The notes under the pieces are model-generated. The model searched no databases. It had not been told where the DNA came from and saw only the letters and a program-made list of their open reading frames with translations. The position numbers and the translations under genes were made by a program. This document shows, one piece after another, positions 1-9,369 of a stretch of 35,705 nt of DNA. Origin of the DNA: Anaerolinea sp. (lineage in GTDB: Bacteria; Chloroflexota; Anaerolineae; Anaerolineales; Villigracilaceae); NCBI GenBank assembly GCA_020049345.1, contig JAIFKY010000027.1, forward strand, positions 1 through 35,705. The letters are read 5' to 3'. Positions within the stretch are counted from its first letter, which is position 1; every line of letters starts with the position of its first letter.

Positions 1-21
1 TCTCTGAAAATTGATCCTAAA

Positions 22-57
22 AACAAACAGCCTTCTCGCAACGAGGAGGCTGTTTTG
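22..57 (+). terminator. Rho-independent terminator-like hairpin
   Basis: AACAGCCTTCTCG-caa-CGAGGAGGCTGTTTT: stem with one mismatch followed by a T-run; lies at the window edge. Confidence 0.75.
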
Positions 58-85
58 ATTATTCTGGCAGTGCAACGCGCCGAAC

Positions 86-895
86 CTACGCAAACCGGTA
101 CAACAACACCCCCGCCGCAACCGCAAGGTTGAGCGAACTCACACGACCCTGCATTGGCAATGAAACGGTTACATCACATGCGGCGGTTTGATGTGAAGAC
201 AGTCCCTTTTGTTCATTCCCCAAAACCAAGACCCACGGAACTTGCGGAACAAGGGTCTGGTATTCCACATCGGCTTTGGCGGATGTGCCGATCAGTTGAT
301 AATTTTCCTTGCGCGCCCATTCGATAAATTCATCAAAACTTGATTGGATAATTGGCTTCCAGAATAGCGTTCCCATGCTGGCGCGGACTACGCTGGGATG
401 GTACAACTCCACGCCGCCATCGAGCAGGAAGAGTACATCCGCGCCGACCGCATCAAGAGTGCGAAGAATTGTCCCAACATTGCCCGGGTCTTGCGGAGCT
501 ACAAGCGCCACCGCGCGTTTGAATGGTTTGACGTCTTTGATCTGACTCTTCCGCTGATGAACCATAGCAATAATTCCCTGCGGGTTTTCCTTATCAGCCA
601 GAGTTTCCATCACTTGTGCGGTAACAGGCTGGGGATTAAAGGAGAAGCGGGAGATCAAATCATGGGCGAAGGGACTGGTCAACACACCCGATGAATACAG
701 AATCGATTCAATTTCCCAGCCGGCTTCGACCACTTCACCGACATGGTGAATGCCTTCAACAAGAAATAACCCGCTTTCATTCCGCGCTTTCTTTTGGCGC
801 AAGGCGCGCGCTTGTTTAATCAAAGAATTACTGGGGCTGGCGATTAATGGTTTTTGCATACCTTTATTGTAAATGATTACCCGCCAACTCAGCAA
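86..895 (-). CDS. TrmH/SpoU family RNA methyltransferase
   Basis: SPOUT motifs: ALVAPQDPGNVGTILRTLDAVGAD, LVLGNEQKGLS, VSLPMQGRVSSLNLAVAAGVLLY. Confidence 0.9.
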   Translation of the reverse strand: MLSWRVIIYNKGMQKPLIASPSNSLIKQARALRQKKARNESGLFLVEGIHHVGEVVEAGWEIESILYSSGVLTSPFAHDLISRFSFNPQPVTAQVMETLADKENPQGIIAMVHQRKSQIKDVKPFKRAVALVAPQDPGNVGTILRTLDAVGADVLFLLDGGVELYHPSVVRASMGTLFWKPIIQSSFDEFIEWARKENYQLIGTSAKADVEYQTLVPQVPWVLVLGNEQKGLSSHQTAACDVTVSLPMQGRVSSLNLAVAAGVLLYRFA

Positions 896-896
896 C

Positions 897-1025
897 TCTC
901 AGAGACTGTTTAATAACTTCACCACAAAGTCACCAAGACACAAAGCCACAAAGTTTTTCCCTTCGAGTCTTTGAGACTTCGTGCCTTTGTGGTCAAAAAG
1001 TGGGATTATTAAACAATCTCTCAGT
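897..1025. repeat. Long imperfect inverted-repeat element, copy A (CACAAAG family)
   Basis: Outer arms ctgtttaataa / ttattaaaca; core ACCACAAAGTCACCAAGACACAAAG...CTTCGTGCCTTTGTGGTCAAAAAG; same core recurs near 3130-3260 (inverted) and 17521-17661. Confidence 0.85.
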
Positions 1026-1328
1026 ATGTTTTTTATTCATCCATTCTCTACCGTACAAATGTCACTGCGCGGCGGTTTGCGCCGAAACAATCTCCGTACG
1101 CAAAGTGTCCATCCAATCTGTGTTCAAAAATATTTTAATCACGGCAACTTCCAGGCTTGGTGGTGTTGTCATTAAACAGTTTCTAAGATTTTTCTACTTT
1201 GAGTAAGCCATAAGTTATGCCCCATTGCAAATATTTTATTATCGGGTGTTCGTTTATAATTCCACCCATGAAGTATTTCCGCTGACTAACAAACACGTTG
1301 CATTTTTCAAAGACAGGAAGAAATAAAC

Positions 1329-1871
1329 ATGACCGACAACTTACCCAATGGACCTTACACCGGCACACCACTTTACACAACCACACCTGAAAAAACCGGG
1401 GTTGCATGGTGGGTTTGGGTAATTTCCGGAATTTTCGTTTGCGTTTGTCTTGCCTGTGCAGGCACAGCAGGCTTTGTATCCTATTTTGGACGCGAACCCG
1501 AAGACCTGCGCGTCTCCTATTCCATGACATCTGTCGTGCAAAGAGATGAAAAATTTGATCTCACGCTTTTACTCAGCAACACCGGCAGCGAAACCTTCAC
1601 AATATCTGATATTGATCTGGACGAAGCCCTGAGCGGCTCAATTCTGGATGGCGCAGTTGTCCTCGAAACAGATCCGCACATGGAACGCGATTATTCCATT
1701 AGCGGCATTAAGACTTTTAAATATAACGAAACCCTCAAGCCAGGCGAAAGCAAAGAGGTAATTTTCCACATGCAGGCAATTACAGTTGGTGAATTTGGCG
1801 GTTCCATTGGACTATTTGTTGGAAACATCGCCAAACGCATAGGTTATGTTGGAATCGTCGTTCAGGAATGA
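1329..1871 (+). CDS. Membrane-anchored hypothetical protein, one TM helix plus extracytoplasmic beta-type domain
   Basis: ORF with TM segment VAWWVWVISGIFVCVCLACAGTAGFVSYF; overlaps the next ORF start by 4 nt. Confidence 0.65.
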   Translation: MTDNLPNGPYTGTPLYTTTPEKTGVAWWVWVISGIFVCVCLACAGTAGFVSYFGREPEDLRVSYSMTSVVQRDEKFDLTLLLSNTGSETFTISDIDLDEALSGSILDGAVVLETDPHMERDYSISGIKTFKYNETLKPGESKEVIFHMQAITVGEFGGSIGLFVGNIAKRIGYVGIVVQE

Positions 1872-3100
1872 TTGCCAACATGAAAATTATGCGCGCGGTT
1901 GTGCCGACCTTCGCCTTTTTTTTGTTCGCGTGCCAGCCGCAATCGCCCCACCGCATCACAATCCTTGATGGGGATAATATCCAAACCATCACAACAAATG
2001 AACAAACGCCATCATTGATATTAACTCAATCGGGATTGCGCGTTGCCGCCAGTGATCGCATTTACCAAAACGGGATTCAAGTTGCGCCAGATGCGCCCCT
2101 GCCAAATGTTGATCTCACCCTTCAAATTCGCCACGCTGTGACACTAACCCTCGTCACGCCTCAGGGACAGCAAACGATTGAAACTTCTGCGTTAACGGTT
2201 GGAGAGGCTTTGAGCAACGATGCCGGCTTGACTTTGACCCAAGGCGATCTACTTGACCCGCCCGCCGAGACCCCAATCACACAAGCGTTGACCGTCACAT
2301 TCAGCCCGGCGCGTGACTTGACGATTTTTGCCGGCGATAAAGTCCTAAATATTCGCTCTGCGGCCGGGACTGTTGGAGAGGTTTTGGCTGAGGCGGGGAC
2401 TCCGCTCGTTGGGTTGGATACCAGTTCTCCGCCAGAGAGCGAAGCGCCGCCGCCCGATGGTCAAATCCGCGTGGTGCGAATCTATGAAACTTTTGAAGTG
2501 GCACTGGAGTCGATCCCATTCACTGAGGAAGTGACCTACTCGCCTGATGTGGCATTTGGTCAAAAAGAAACGATCCAGTCCGGCGTGGAAGGCATTGCCA
2601 TGATCCGCTCGCGGATTCGGTACGAAGACGGCAAAGAGGTCAGCCGCACAACCGAATCTAAAACCGTGGCGCGTGAACCACAGACGCGCATTGTGCAAAG
2701 CGGAGAAAAAATTGTGCTTGCGCCTGTCGGCGGGAACATTCCGTATGAATATTGGTACGCCACAGAGATGTTTGCTTCGGTTTATTCACCGTGTGAATCC
2801 GGCACAGGCTCATGTTCGTATGGAACCACAAGCGGCGCGCGCGCTGGGCAGGGCGTGGTGGCAGTGGATTACTCAATCTACAATTCTTTGGCGGGTATGC
2901 AAGTATATATCCCCGGCTACGGCGTGGCTACCATCGGCGACACGGGCGGCGGTCCGATCATCGAAACCGCATTCGGCGTGCCGCGCACCAAATGGATCGA
3001 TCTGGGATTCAACGATGGCGAGTTAAGAGACATGACCGGCTGGGTCACCGTTTATTTCCTTGCGCCCGCACCGGCTGAGATTCCGTATTTTCTAAAGTAG
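1868..3100 (+). CDS. Secreted G5/DUF348-like protein with C-terminal 3D domain
   Basis: Ubiquitin-like DUF348-type repeats (VTLTLVTPQGQQTIETSALTVGEAL; LTIFAGDKVLNIRSAAGTVGEVLAEAG), G5-like segment, 3D signature with conserved Asp (VVAVDYSIY...GVATIGDTGGG...WIDLGF). Confidence 0.85.
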   Translation: MIANMKIMRAVVPTFAFFLFACQPQSPHRITILDGDNIQTITTNEQTPSLILTQSGLRVAASDRIYQNGIQVAPDAPLPNVDLTLQIRHAVTLTLVTPQGQQTIETSALTVGEALSNDAGLTLTQGDLLDPPAETPITQALTVTFSPARDLTIFAGDKVLNIRSAAGTVGEVLAEAGTPLVGLDTSSPPESEAPPPDGQIRVVRIYETFEVALESIPFTEEVTYSPDVAFGQKETIQSGVEGIAMIRSRIRYEDGKEVSRTTESKTVAREPQTRIVQSGEKIVLAPVGGNIPYEYWYATEMFASVYSPCESGTGSCSYGTTSGARAGQGVVAVDYSIYNSLAGMQVYIPGYGVATIGDTGGGPIIETAFGVPRTKWIDLGFNDGELRDMTGWVTVYFLAPAPAEIPYFLK

Positions 3101-3119
3101 GTCACGTTTGAAACGTGAC
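3101..3119. repeat. Perfect 9-bp-arm palindrome directly after a stop codon
   Basis: GTCACGTTT-g-AAACGTGAC directly following the TAG stop at 3098-3100. Confidence 0.75.
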
Positions 3120-3128
3120 AAAAGTAGA

Positions 3129-3261
3129 ATAGACCTCTTGCAAAAGTCCATTTTTGACCACAAAGGCACAAAGTCTCGAAGACTCAAAGAAAAAAACTTA
3201 GTGACCTAGTGTCTTGGTGACTTTGTGGTTTATAACGCTTTACTTATGCAAGAGGTCTAAT
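3129..3261. repeat. Long inverted-repeat element, copy B (CACAAAG family, core inverted)
   Basis: 13-bp perfect arms TAGACCTCTTGCA (3130-3142) / TGCAAGAGGTCTA (3247-3259) around the reverse-complemented core of copies A and C. Confidence 0.85.
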
Positions 3262-3301
3262 AAAAAAATTATCATACTGCAAGCGTGACCAACGGTAAAA
3301 A

Positions 3302-4450
3302 ATGACGAAATCACAAAAAATCACTCTCACCATTCTTTCACTCATCGCCTTTGTTCTTGTTGGCACAGCGGGATATTTTTCACTGAGCAGTTATCGGGCA
3401 TTTGCATCCAAGCCGCTGGGACCCGCGTTGCCGGTGGCGCAACAAACCCTGCCTCCCATTTGGACAGCCACACCGCTCAGCTCATCATCGGTGGATGTTG
3501 CAACAATGGCGCCACTTTCCACTGTCACAAAAACGCCAGAACCATTGTGCGGCGGTCCAAGCATGATGACCATTCTTGCCATCGGTCAAGATCAACGATC
3601 CAATAATTACAACTACGGGCTGGGAGACATCGTGCGCGTGGTACGCGTGGATTTTGTGACCCCAAAAATTACCGTGTTGGAATTTCCGCGCGACCTGTGG
3701 GTGGAAATTCCATACATCGCAGACAACCTCAACGGGCTGGATCATGGCAAACTCAACCAGGCGTATTTATACGGACAACCCGGAGACGGCTTCGCCTATT
3801 GGGACGATCCAAGTCAGGGGCCGGGCTTGCTCTCGCTAACGCTGACTCTCAACTTCGGCATTCTGGCTGATCATTATGTAGCAGTCAATATGCGAACCTT
3901 TGAAAATGTGGTCAACGCCATTGGCGGCATCACCATCAACGTGCCCGATCTGGAAACCGCGCACAACACCGGACTGCCAATGGGCAAGAATCACCTTGGC
4001 GGCTCAGAGGCGCTCAAAGTGGCGCGCAACCGCGAAGAAGGCATGTTCGAGCGCGTTGGCAACCAAAACCTTGTCCTGTGCGCCATGCGTGAAAAAGTTC
4101 TCAGCCCAAGCACCGTTACGAAAATTCCAGAACTAATTGCCTCGTTTCAAGACAACATCCAAACTGATTTCACTCCCGACCAATTAAGCCAACTCGCCTG
4201 CCTCGGCACAAAACTGCCGGTCGAAAACATCGCCTTTGCCAGTTTCCCCGAAGACCTGTTTACAGAAGTTAGAACCTTTGAAGACCCCGCATATTCAAAA
4301 GGTCTGTTGATTTTCGACGCAGATTTCAACATCCTGCGCGAGTATGTCATGCGCTTCAACGCCGGCACCTGGCCCAGCCTGGCATCATCCACTTCAAGCG
4401 ACGAAACCACCACAGAAGAAGCCTCTTCCTCATCCTCTTTTTGCCCATGA
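3302..4450 (+). CDS. LytR-CpsA-Psr (LCP) family protein
   Basis: N-terminal TM; ILAIGQDQR, VLEFPRDLWVEIPYIA, GGITINVPD, KVARNREEGMFERVGNQNLVL; Ser-rich C-terminus. Confidence 0.85.
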   Translation: MTKSQKITLTILSLIAFVLVGTAGYFSLSSYRAFASKPLGPALPVAQQTLPPIWTATPLSSSSVDVATMAPLSTVTKTPEPLCGGPSMMTILAIGQDQRSNNYNYGLGDIVRVVRVDFVTPKITVLEFPRDLWVEIPYIADNLNGLDHGKLNQAYLYGQPGDGFAYWDDPSQGPGLLSLTLTLNFGILADHYVAVNMRTFENVVNAIGGITINVPDLETAHNTGLPMGKNHLGGSEALKVARNREEGMFERVGNQNLVLCAMREKVLSPSTVTKIPELIASFQDNIQTDFTPDQLSQLACLGTKLPVENIAFASFPEDLFTEVRTFEDPAYSKGLLIFDADFNILREYVMRFNAGTWPSLASSTSSDETTTEEASSSSSFCP

Positions 4451-5283
4451 AAAATTTTTCAGCCATTCCCCCGCTCGATGCCGCCGCCGTCCTCAAACGC
4501 TTTAATATCCGCGCCGATAAAAGCCTCGGACAAAATTTTTTGCAGGATGTCTCTGCCCTCGAAAACATTGCGCTCGCCGCCGAAATTCAAGAGGATGACT
4601 GCGTCCTGGAGATTGGACCCGGCTTGGGGAGTTTGACTCGCTATCTGGCTGTTTCCGCCAAAGAAGTGACCGCAATCGAACTCGACCCAGACATGCTGCC
4701 GCCGCTACGGGCAGTTCTCAAGCCTCATCAGAATGTGCGCGTGGTGCATGGTGATATTCTCAAGACCGTCATTTCAGAGATCATCCACAAAACAGACTAT
4801 CTGGTAGTTGCCAACATTCCATATTACATCACCTCCGCAGTCATTCGACACCTGCTCGAAAGCAACCCAAAGCCGCGCCGCATTGTGTTGACCATTCAAA
4901 AGGAAGTTGCAGAACGCATCTGCGCCAAAGCAGGTGATTTGAGTCTGCTGGCTTTAAGCGTACAAGTCTACGGGAAACCCAGCATCGCCGCCATCATCCC
5001 CGCCGACTCATTCCACCCCGCCCCCAAAGTGGATTCCGCCATCCTGAGAATTGATATTTACGACCAGCCGCTCATCCCGAATGACTTGCTCAAAACCTTC
5101 TTCAAACTCATCAAAGCAGGCTTCAGCCAAAAACGCAAAACGCTTCGCAACTCGCTTTCGTCCGGCTTACACATCCCCACCGCCGAATCCGAAGCGTTGC
5201 TCACTTCTGCTGGAATAAATTTCATGCGCCGCGCAGAAACGTTATCCATTGACGAGTGGAAAGTGCTGTGTGAGATAAAATAA
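4441..5283 (+). CDS. rsmA: 16S rRNA dimethyladenosine transferase
   Basis: FNIRADKSLGQNFLQD, VLEIGPGLGSLTRYL, VVANIPYYITSAVI, FHPAPKVDSAILR. Confidence 0.95.
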   Translation: MPMKNFSAIPPLDAAAVLKRFNIRADKSLGQNFLQDVSALENIALAAEIQEDDCVLEIGPGLGSLTRYLAVSAKEVTAIELDPDMLPPLRAVLKPHQNVRVVHGDILKTVISEIIHKTDYLVVANIPYYITSAVIRHLLESNPKPRRIVLTIQKEVAERICAKAGDLSLLALSVQVYGKPSIAAIIPADSFHPAPKVDSAILRIDIYDQPLIPNDLLKTFFKLIKAGFSQKRKTLRNSLSSGLHIPTAESEALLTSAGINFMRRAETLSIDEWKVLCEIK

Positions 5284-5292
5284 TTACAAGGA

Positions 5293-5321
5293 TTGTGAAA
5301 TACAAGACAAAGTCCTATAAT
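5293..5321 (+). promoter_or_regulatory. Sigma70-like promoter
   Basis: TTGTGA - 17 nt - TATAAT, ~73 nt upstream of the ATG at 5394. Confidence 0.55.
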
Positions 5322-5393
5322 CTACCCAACAAAACTTGGGATACGGCACACATCAGTTGTCGTCGGGAACGCCCGTTACAGCGCGGGAGGAAC

Positions 5394-6128
5394 ATGAACA
5401 GGAAAGTCTTTGCGTTTTTTGTGTTTGCATTTAGCCTTTTATTTTCTGGTTGCGGACCCGGTCAATTGCTTGGACCAACCATCACGCCAACGCCAACAAG
5501 TACCAGCACTCCAACCCCTACATCCACACCAACTGCAACATTCACGCCTACAGCAACTGCAACAGCAACGTTCACCCCCACGCCCATGCCCGTTTGCAAT
5601 CCGAACTCCACTGTGCAAGGAACAGCAGACGAATCCCTGCCAGGTTACATGGATATGCTTGGTGTCACCTCAACATTGGATGGATATAATTTCACCGTGG
5701 TATTCACCGTCAGAGATATTCCTGATGAAATCGTTATTGACAATAACAACTTGAAAAAGGGAAATATTGAAATGGCGTGGGGCGTTGCCATTGATACAGA
5801 CAATAATCCAGACACAGGCGAGCCAGCCGCTTTTATCGGATCAGGCTATGGTTACGAAACCCTGCTGTTGGCATTTAACTTCAAACAAGGTTCAGAGCGC
5901 AGCGGAGCCATTCAAAACCTGTTTGGAAATCGAACTCATGTCTGGATATATCAAGAAGGCGGAGGGATAAGCAGCGGCTCATCAGGGAAAATTACCGTGG
6001 ATCAAAGCGCAAAAACAATCACACTGACAAGCGCCAATATACAAGGCATCACACCAGAATCGTATCTTCACTTTTTTACATTCCACAACGTTACGCAAAT
6101 GGTTGTAGACGAAATCTGCCGCCGATAA
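5394..6128 (+). CDS. Putative lipoprotein with Thr/Pro-rich linker
   Basis: ORF track starts at 5295, but ATG 5394 has RBS gggagg and begins MNRKVFAFFVFAFSLLFSGCG (lipobox), followed by a TPTPTSTSTPTPTSTPTATFTP linker. Confidence 0.7.
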   Translation: MNRKVFAFFVFAFSLLFSGCGPGQLLGPTITPTPTSTSTPTPTSTPTATFTPTATATATFTPTPMPVCNPNSTVQGTADESLPGYMDMLGVTSTLDGYNFTVVFTVRDIPDEIVIDNNNLKKGNIEMAWGVAIDTDNNPDTGEPAAFIGSGYGYETLLLAFNFKQGSERSGAIQNLFGNRTHVWIYQEGGGISSGSSGKITVDQSAKTITLTSANIQGITPESYLHFFTFHNVTQMVVDEICRR

Positions 6129-6149
6129 TCCATCAATTGTAAATTTATA

Positions 6150-6187
6150 AAAAAGTCCCGCGGACGCAAAGCGTTCGCGGGACTTTC
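6150..6187. terminator. Bidirectional intrinsic terminator
   Basis: AAAGTCCCGCGGACGC-aaa-GCGTTCGCGGGACTTT between convergent genes. Confidence 0.85.
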
Positions 6188-6218
6188 ATTTTTCATCCTT
6201 CCGAATTTATCCTTCGGG

Positions 6219-7547
<1,329 letters not shown>

Positions 7548-7566
7548 TTATTACTCCTTTATTATA

Positions 7567-7621
7567 TGTAGGGCGGGATTTTATCCCGCCAAATTTAGCG
7601 GCGGGTTACAAACCCGCCCTA
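7567..7621. repeat. REP-like double palindrome
   Basis: GTAGGGCGGGATtttATCCCGCC and GGCGGGTTacaAACCCGCCCTAC: two hairpins whose outer ends are also complementary. Confidence 0.8.
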
Positions 7622-7626
7622 CGAAA

Positions 7627-8583
7627 TTACTTCAACAACACATCCAACCTGCCGCCATCGTCAAAATGACTGCGGAAGCGTTGGACAAATTCCTGCTTTG
7701 TGTACCCGTGATTTTGCGTGCCGCGTTGTTCAAGACAGTATACAGCAGAAAGCGAACCGATTTCACCGCACAACTTCCAATCAAAGCCGTGAGCATAGCC
7801 CGCAAGGAAACCACCACGGAAGGCATCGCCTACGCCGGTTGGGTCAACAATTTCTTTTTCGGGAACTGTTGGGATGTGAACCGAATCTGCGCCTGAGTAT
7901 AAATCTGCGCCATCCTTGCCGCGTGTGATGACCAGAACTTTCACGTGTTCAAGAATCTGATCCAAGCTCCAATCTGTTTTTTTGGAGATCAGCCCAAATT
8001 CGTAGTCGTTGCAGAAGAGGAATTGCGCTCCTTCCATATCCCGCGCAAGTTCTTGGCCTTCGAGTCTTAACACTTGCTGGCTGGGATCGTAAAGATAGGG
8101 AATGCCCAATTCGCGACATTCAGCGGGGAACTTCATCATCGCATCGGGCGCGCTGGGCGAGACAATCACGAGATCGGGTTTTTGTTCAACGTCTTTGAGA
8201 GACTGCGAGGCGGAAACTCCCATTGCCCCAGGGTAGAAAGAAGCAATTTGAGCAGAAGCCTGATCGGTCGTGGCAAAGAACGAGGCGGTGAATAATCCGG
8301 TAATAACTTTCATTAGCGAAGTATCCACGCCTTTTGAATCAAGCCATGCGCGGTAATCGCCAAAGTCTTCGCCGACAGTTGCCATGACGCGTGGTTTTTC
8401 GCCAAGCAAAGCCATGGTGTAGGCGATGTTCGGCGCGATGCCGCCGCGCTGTTTTGACATGCCGTCTACAAGGAATGAAAGGCTGATGGATTCCAACCGT
8501 TCAGGCAAAATTTGTTCCTTAAACAGACCGGGAAAGGTCATCAAATAATCATACGCGACAGAACCAGTGAGCAATATATCCAA
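7627..8583 (-). CDS. PfkB-family carbohydrate/nucleoside kinase (possible adenosine kinase)
   Basis: ILLTGSVAYDYLMTFPG N-terminus; EKEIVDPTGVGDAFRGGFLAGYAHG PfkB signature. TTG start at 8583 preceded by GGAGG preferred over the 8619 start of the ORF track. Confidence 0.85.
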   Translation of the reverse strand: MDILLTGSVAYDYLMTFPGLFKEQILPERLESISLSFLVDGMSKQRGGIAPNIAYTMALLGEKPRVMATVGEDFGDYRAWLDSKGVDTSLMKVITGLFTASFFATTDQASAQIASFYPGAMGVSASQSLKDVEQKPDLVIVSPSAPDAMMKFPAECRELGIPYLYDPSQQVLRLEGQELARDMEGAQFLFCNDYEFGLISKKTDWSLDQILEHVKVLVITRGKDGADLYSGADSVHIPTVPEKEIVDPTGVGDAFRGGFLAGYAHGFDWKLCGEIGSLSAVYCLEQRGTQNHGYTKQEFVQRFRSHFDDGGRLDVLLK

Positions 8584-8606
8584 TGGGAACCTCCAAAAAT
8601 TACGCA

Positions 8607-8633
8607 GGAAAAAGCGCACTCACAAGAGTGCGC
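8607..8633 (-). terminator. Intrinsic terminator or attenuator in the leader of the pfkB gene
   Basis: Minus strand GCGCACTC-ttgt-GAGTGCGC-TTTTTCC: perfect 8-bp stem plus U-tract ~24 nt upstream of the TTG start. Confidence 0.75.
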
Positions 8634-8734
8634 CCTGTTGCTGTGAACGGGCGAAAGTTTATCATGGCACTTTGGGAATGTAAAGTTTTCAGGCTATCAG
8701 TTTTCTAAGAAACCTGTTTTACTACTTTCCAAAC

Positions 8735-9061
8735 TTAAAGTAAATTATCAAACCCTAATGAAAATATAATCGCCTCACGGACTTCCTGCATCTTTTCCGG
8801 GGATAACTGTGTAATGAACGCACCAAGATTAGCCTTTTGTATAGTTTGAATATTGTCTGTATTCACCACACAATCTTCAGGCATTGCATCTTCTTCAACG
8901 GTTAAGAGAACTTCAGAAGGAATATTTCGAATTACGGTCGTAACGGGGGCAACAGTAATTCCAGTTAATAACGGAATGGCTGAATTTCGCGTTAACAACA
9001 ACACAGGACGGCGTTTATCGGGAGCGTGAAAGGTGTACCAGTAAACATCGCCCTGCTTCAC
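8735..9061 (-). CDS. MazF/PemK-like toxin (type II TA)
   Basis: VKQGDVYWYTFHAPDKRRPVLLLTRNSAIPLLTGITVAPVTT...NTDNIQTI. GTG start with GGAGGAATC RBS, 4-nt GTGA overlap with the upstream ORF stop. Confidence 0.85.
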   Translation of the reverse strand: MKQGDVYWYTFHAPDKRRPVLLLTRNSAIPLLTGITVAPVTTVIRNIPSEVLLTVEEDAMPEDCVVNTDNIQTIQKANLGAFITQLSPEKMQEVREAIIFSLGFDNLL

Positions 9062-9315
9062 GATTCCTCCCACACCTGTTCCGATTCCCACCCGGCAATA
9101 TCCTCTTTTGTTTGAGGATGTTTAGCGTATCCTTCGGCATAACGTTGTTCCATGACTAAAATCTTTTGGCTCTGAGCCGCCCGATCCATAACTTCCTGGG
9201 TTGGTTCTTCATTAAGAATCGTAATAATCACCCGTCGCATTTTGGGCAACTTAATAGATTCAAGAATTCTCAAAATTCCTTTTTCGTCAATCATTGCTTC
9301 AACAGTTTGTAACAT
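9058..9315 (-). CDS. Putative antitoxin partner of MazF-like toxin
   Basis: Small acidic ORF directly upstream and overlapping the toxin; C-terminal RYAEGYAKHPQTKEDIAGWESEQVWEES. Start at MLQTVEA preferred over 9360. Confidence 0.75.
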   Translation of the reverse strand: MLQTVEAMIDEKGILRILESIKLPKMRRVIITILNEEPTQEVMDRAAQSQKILVMEQRYAEGYAKHPQTKEDIAGWESEQVWEES

Positions 9316-9369
9316 GACATACCTCTTTTCAAGATCGTCTTGATAAATCAAACTATACAACCATTCATA

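Noticed and set aside
309-694. Many ORFs antisense to or out of frame with confident genes (e.g. 309-545 +, 6639-7157 +, 15538-16383 +, 25028-25657 -)
   Set aside because: They lie opposite strongly recognised CDSs, have no family motifs, and fit shadow ORFs from codon bias.
7548-7626. Possible SAH riboswitch upstream of ahcY
   Set aside because: The gap is occupied by the REP-like double hairpin and an RBS; no SAH riboswitch conserved core recognised.
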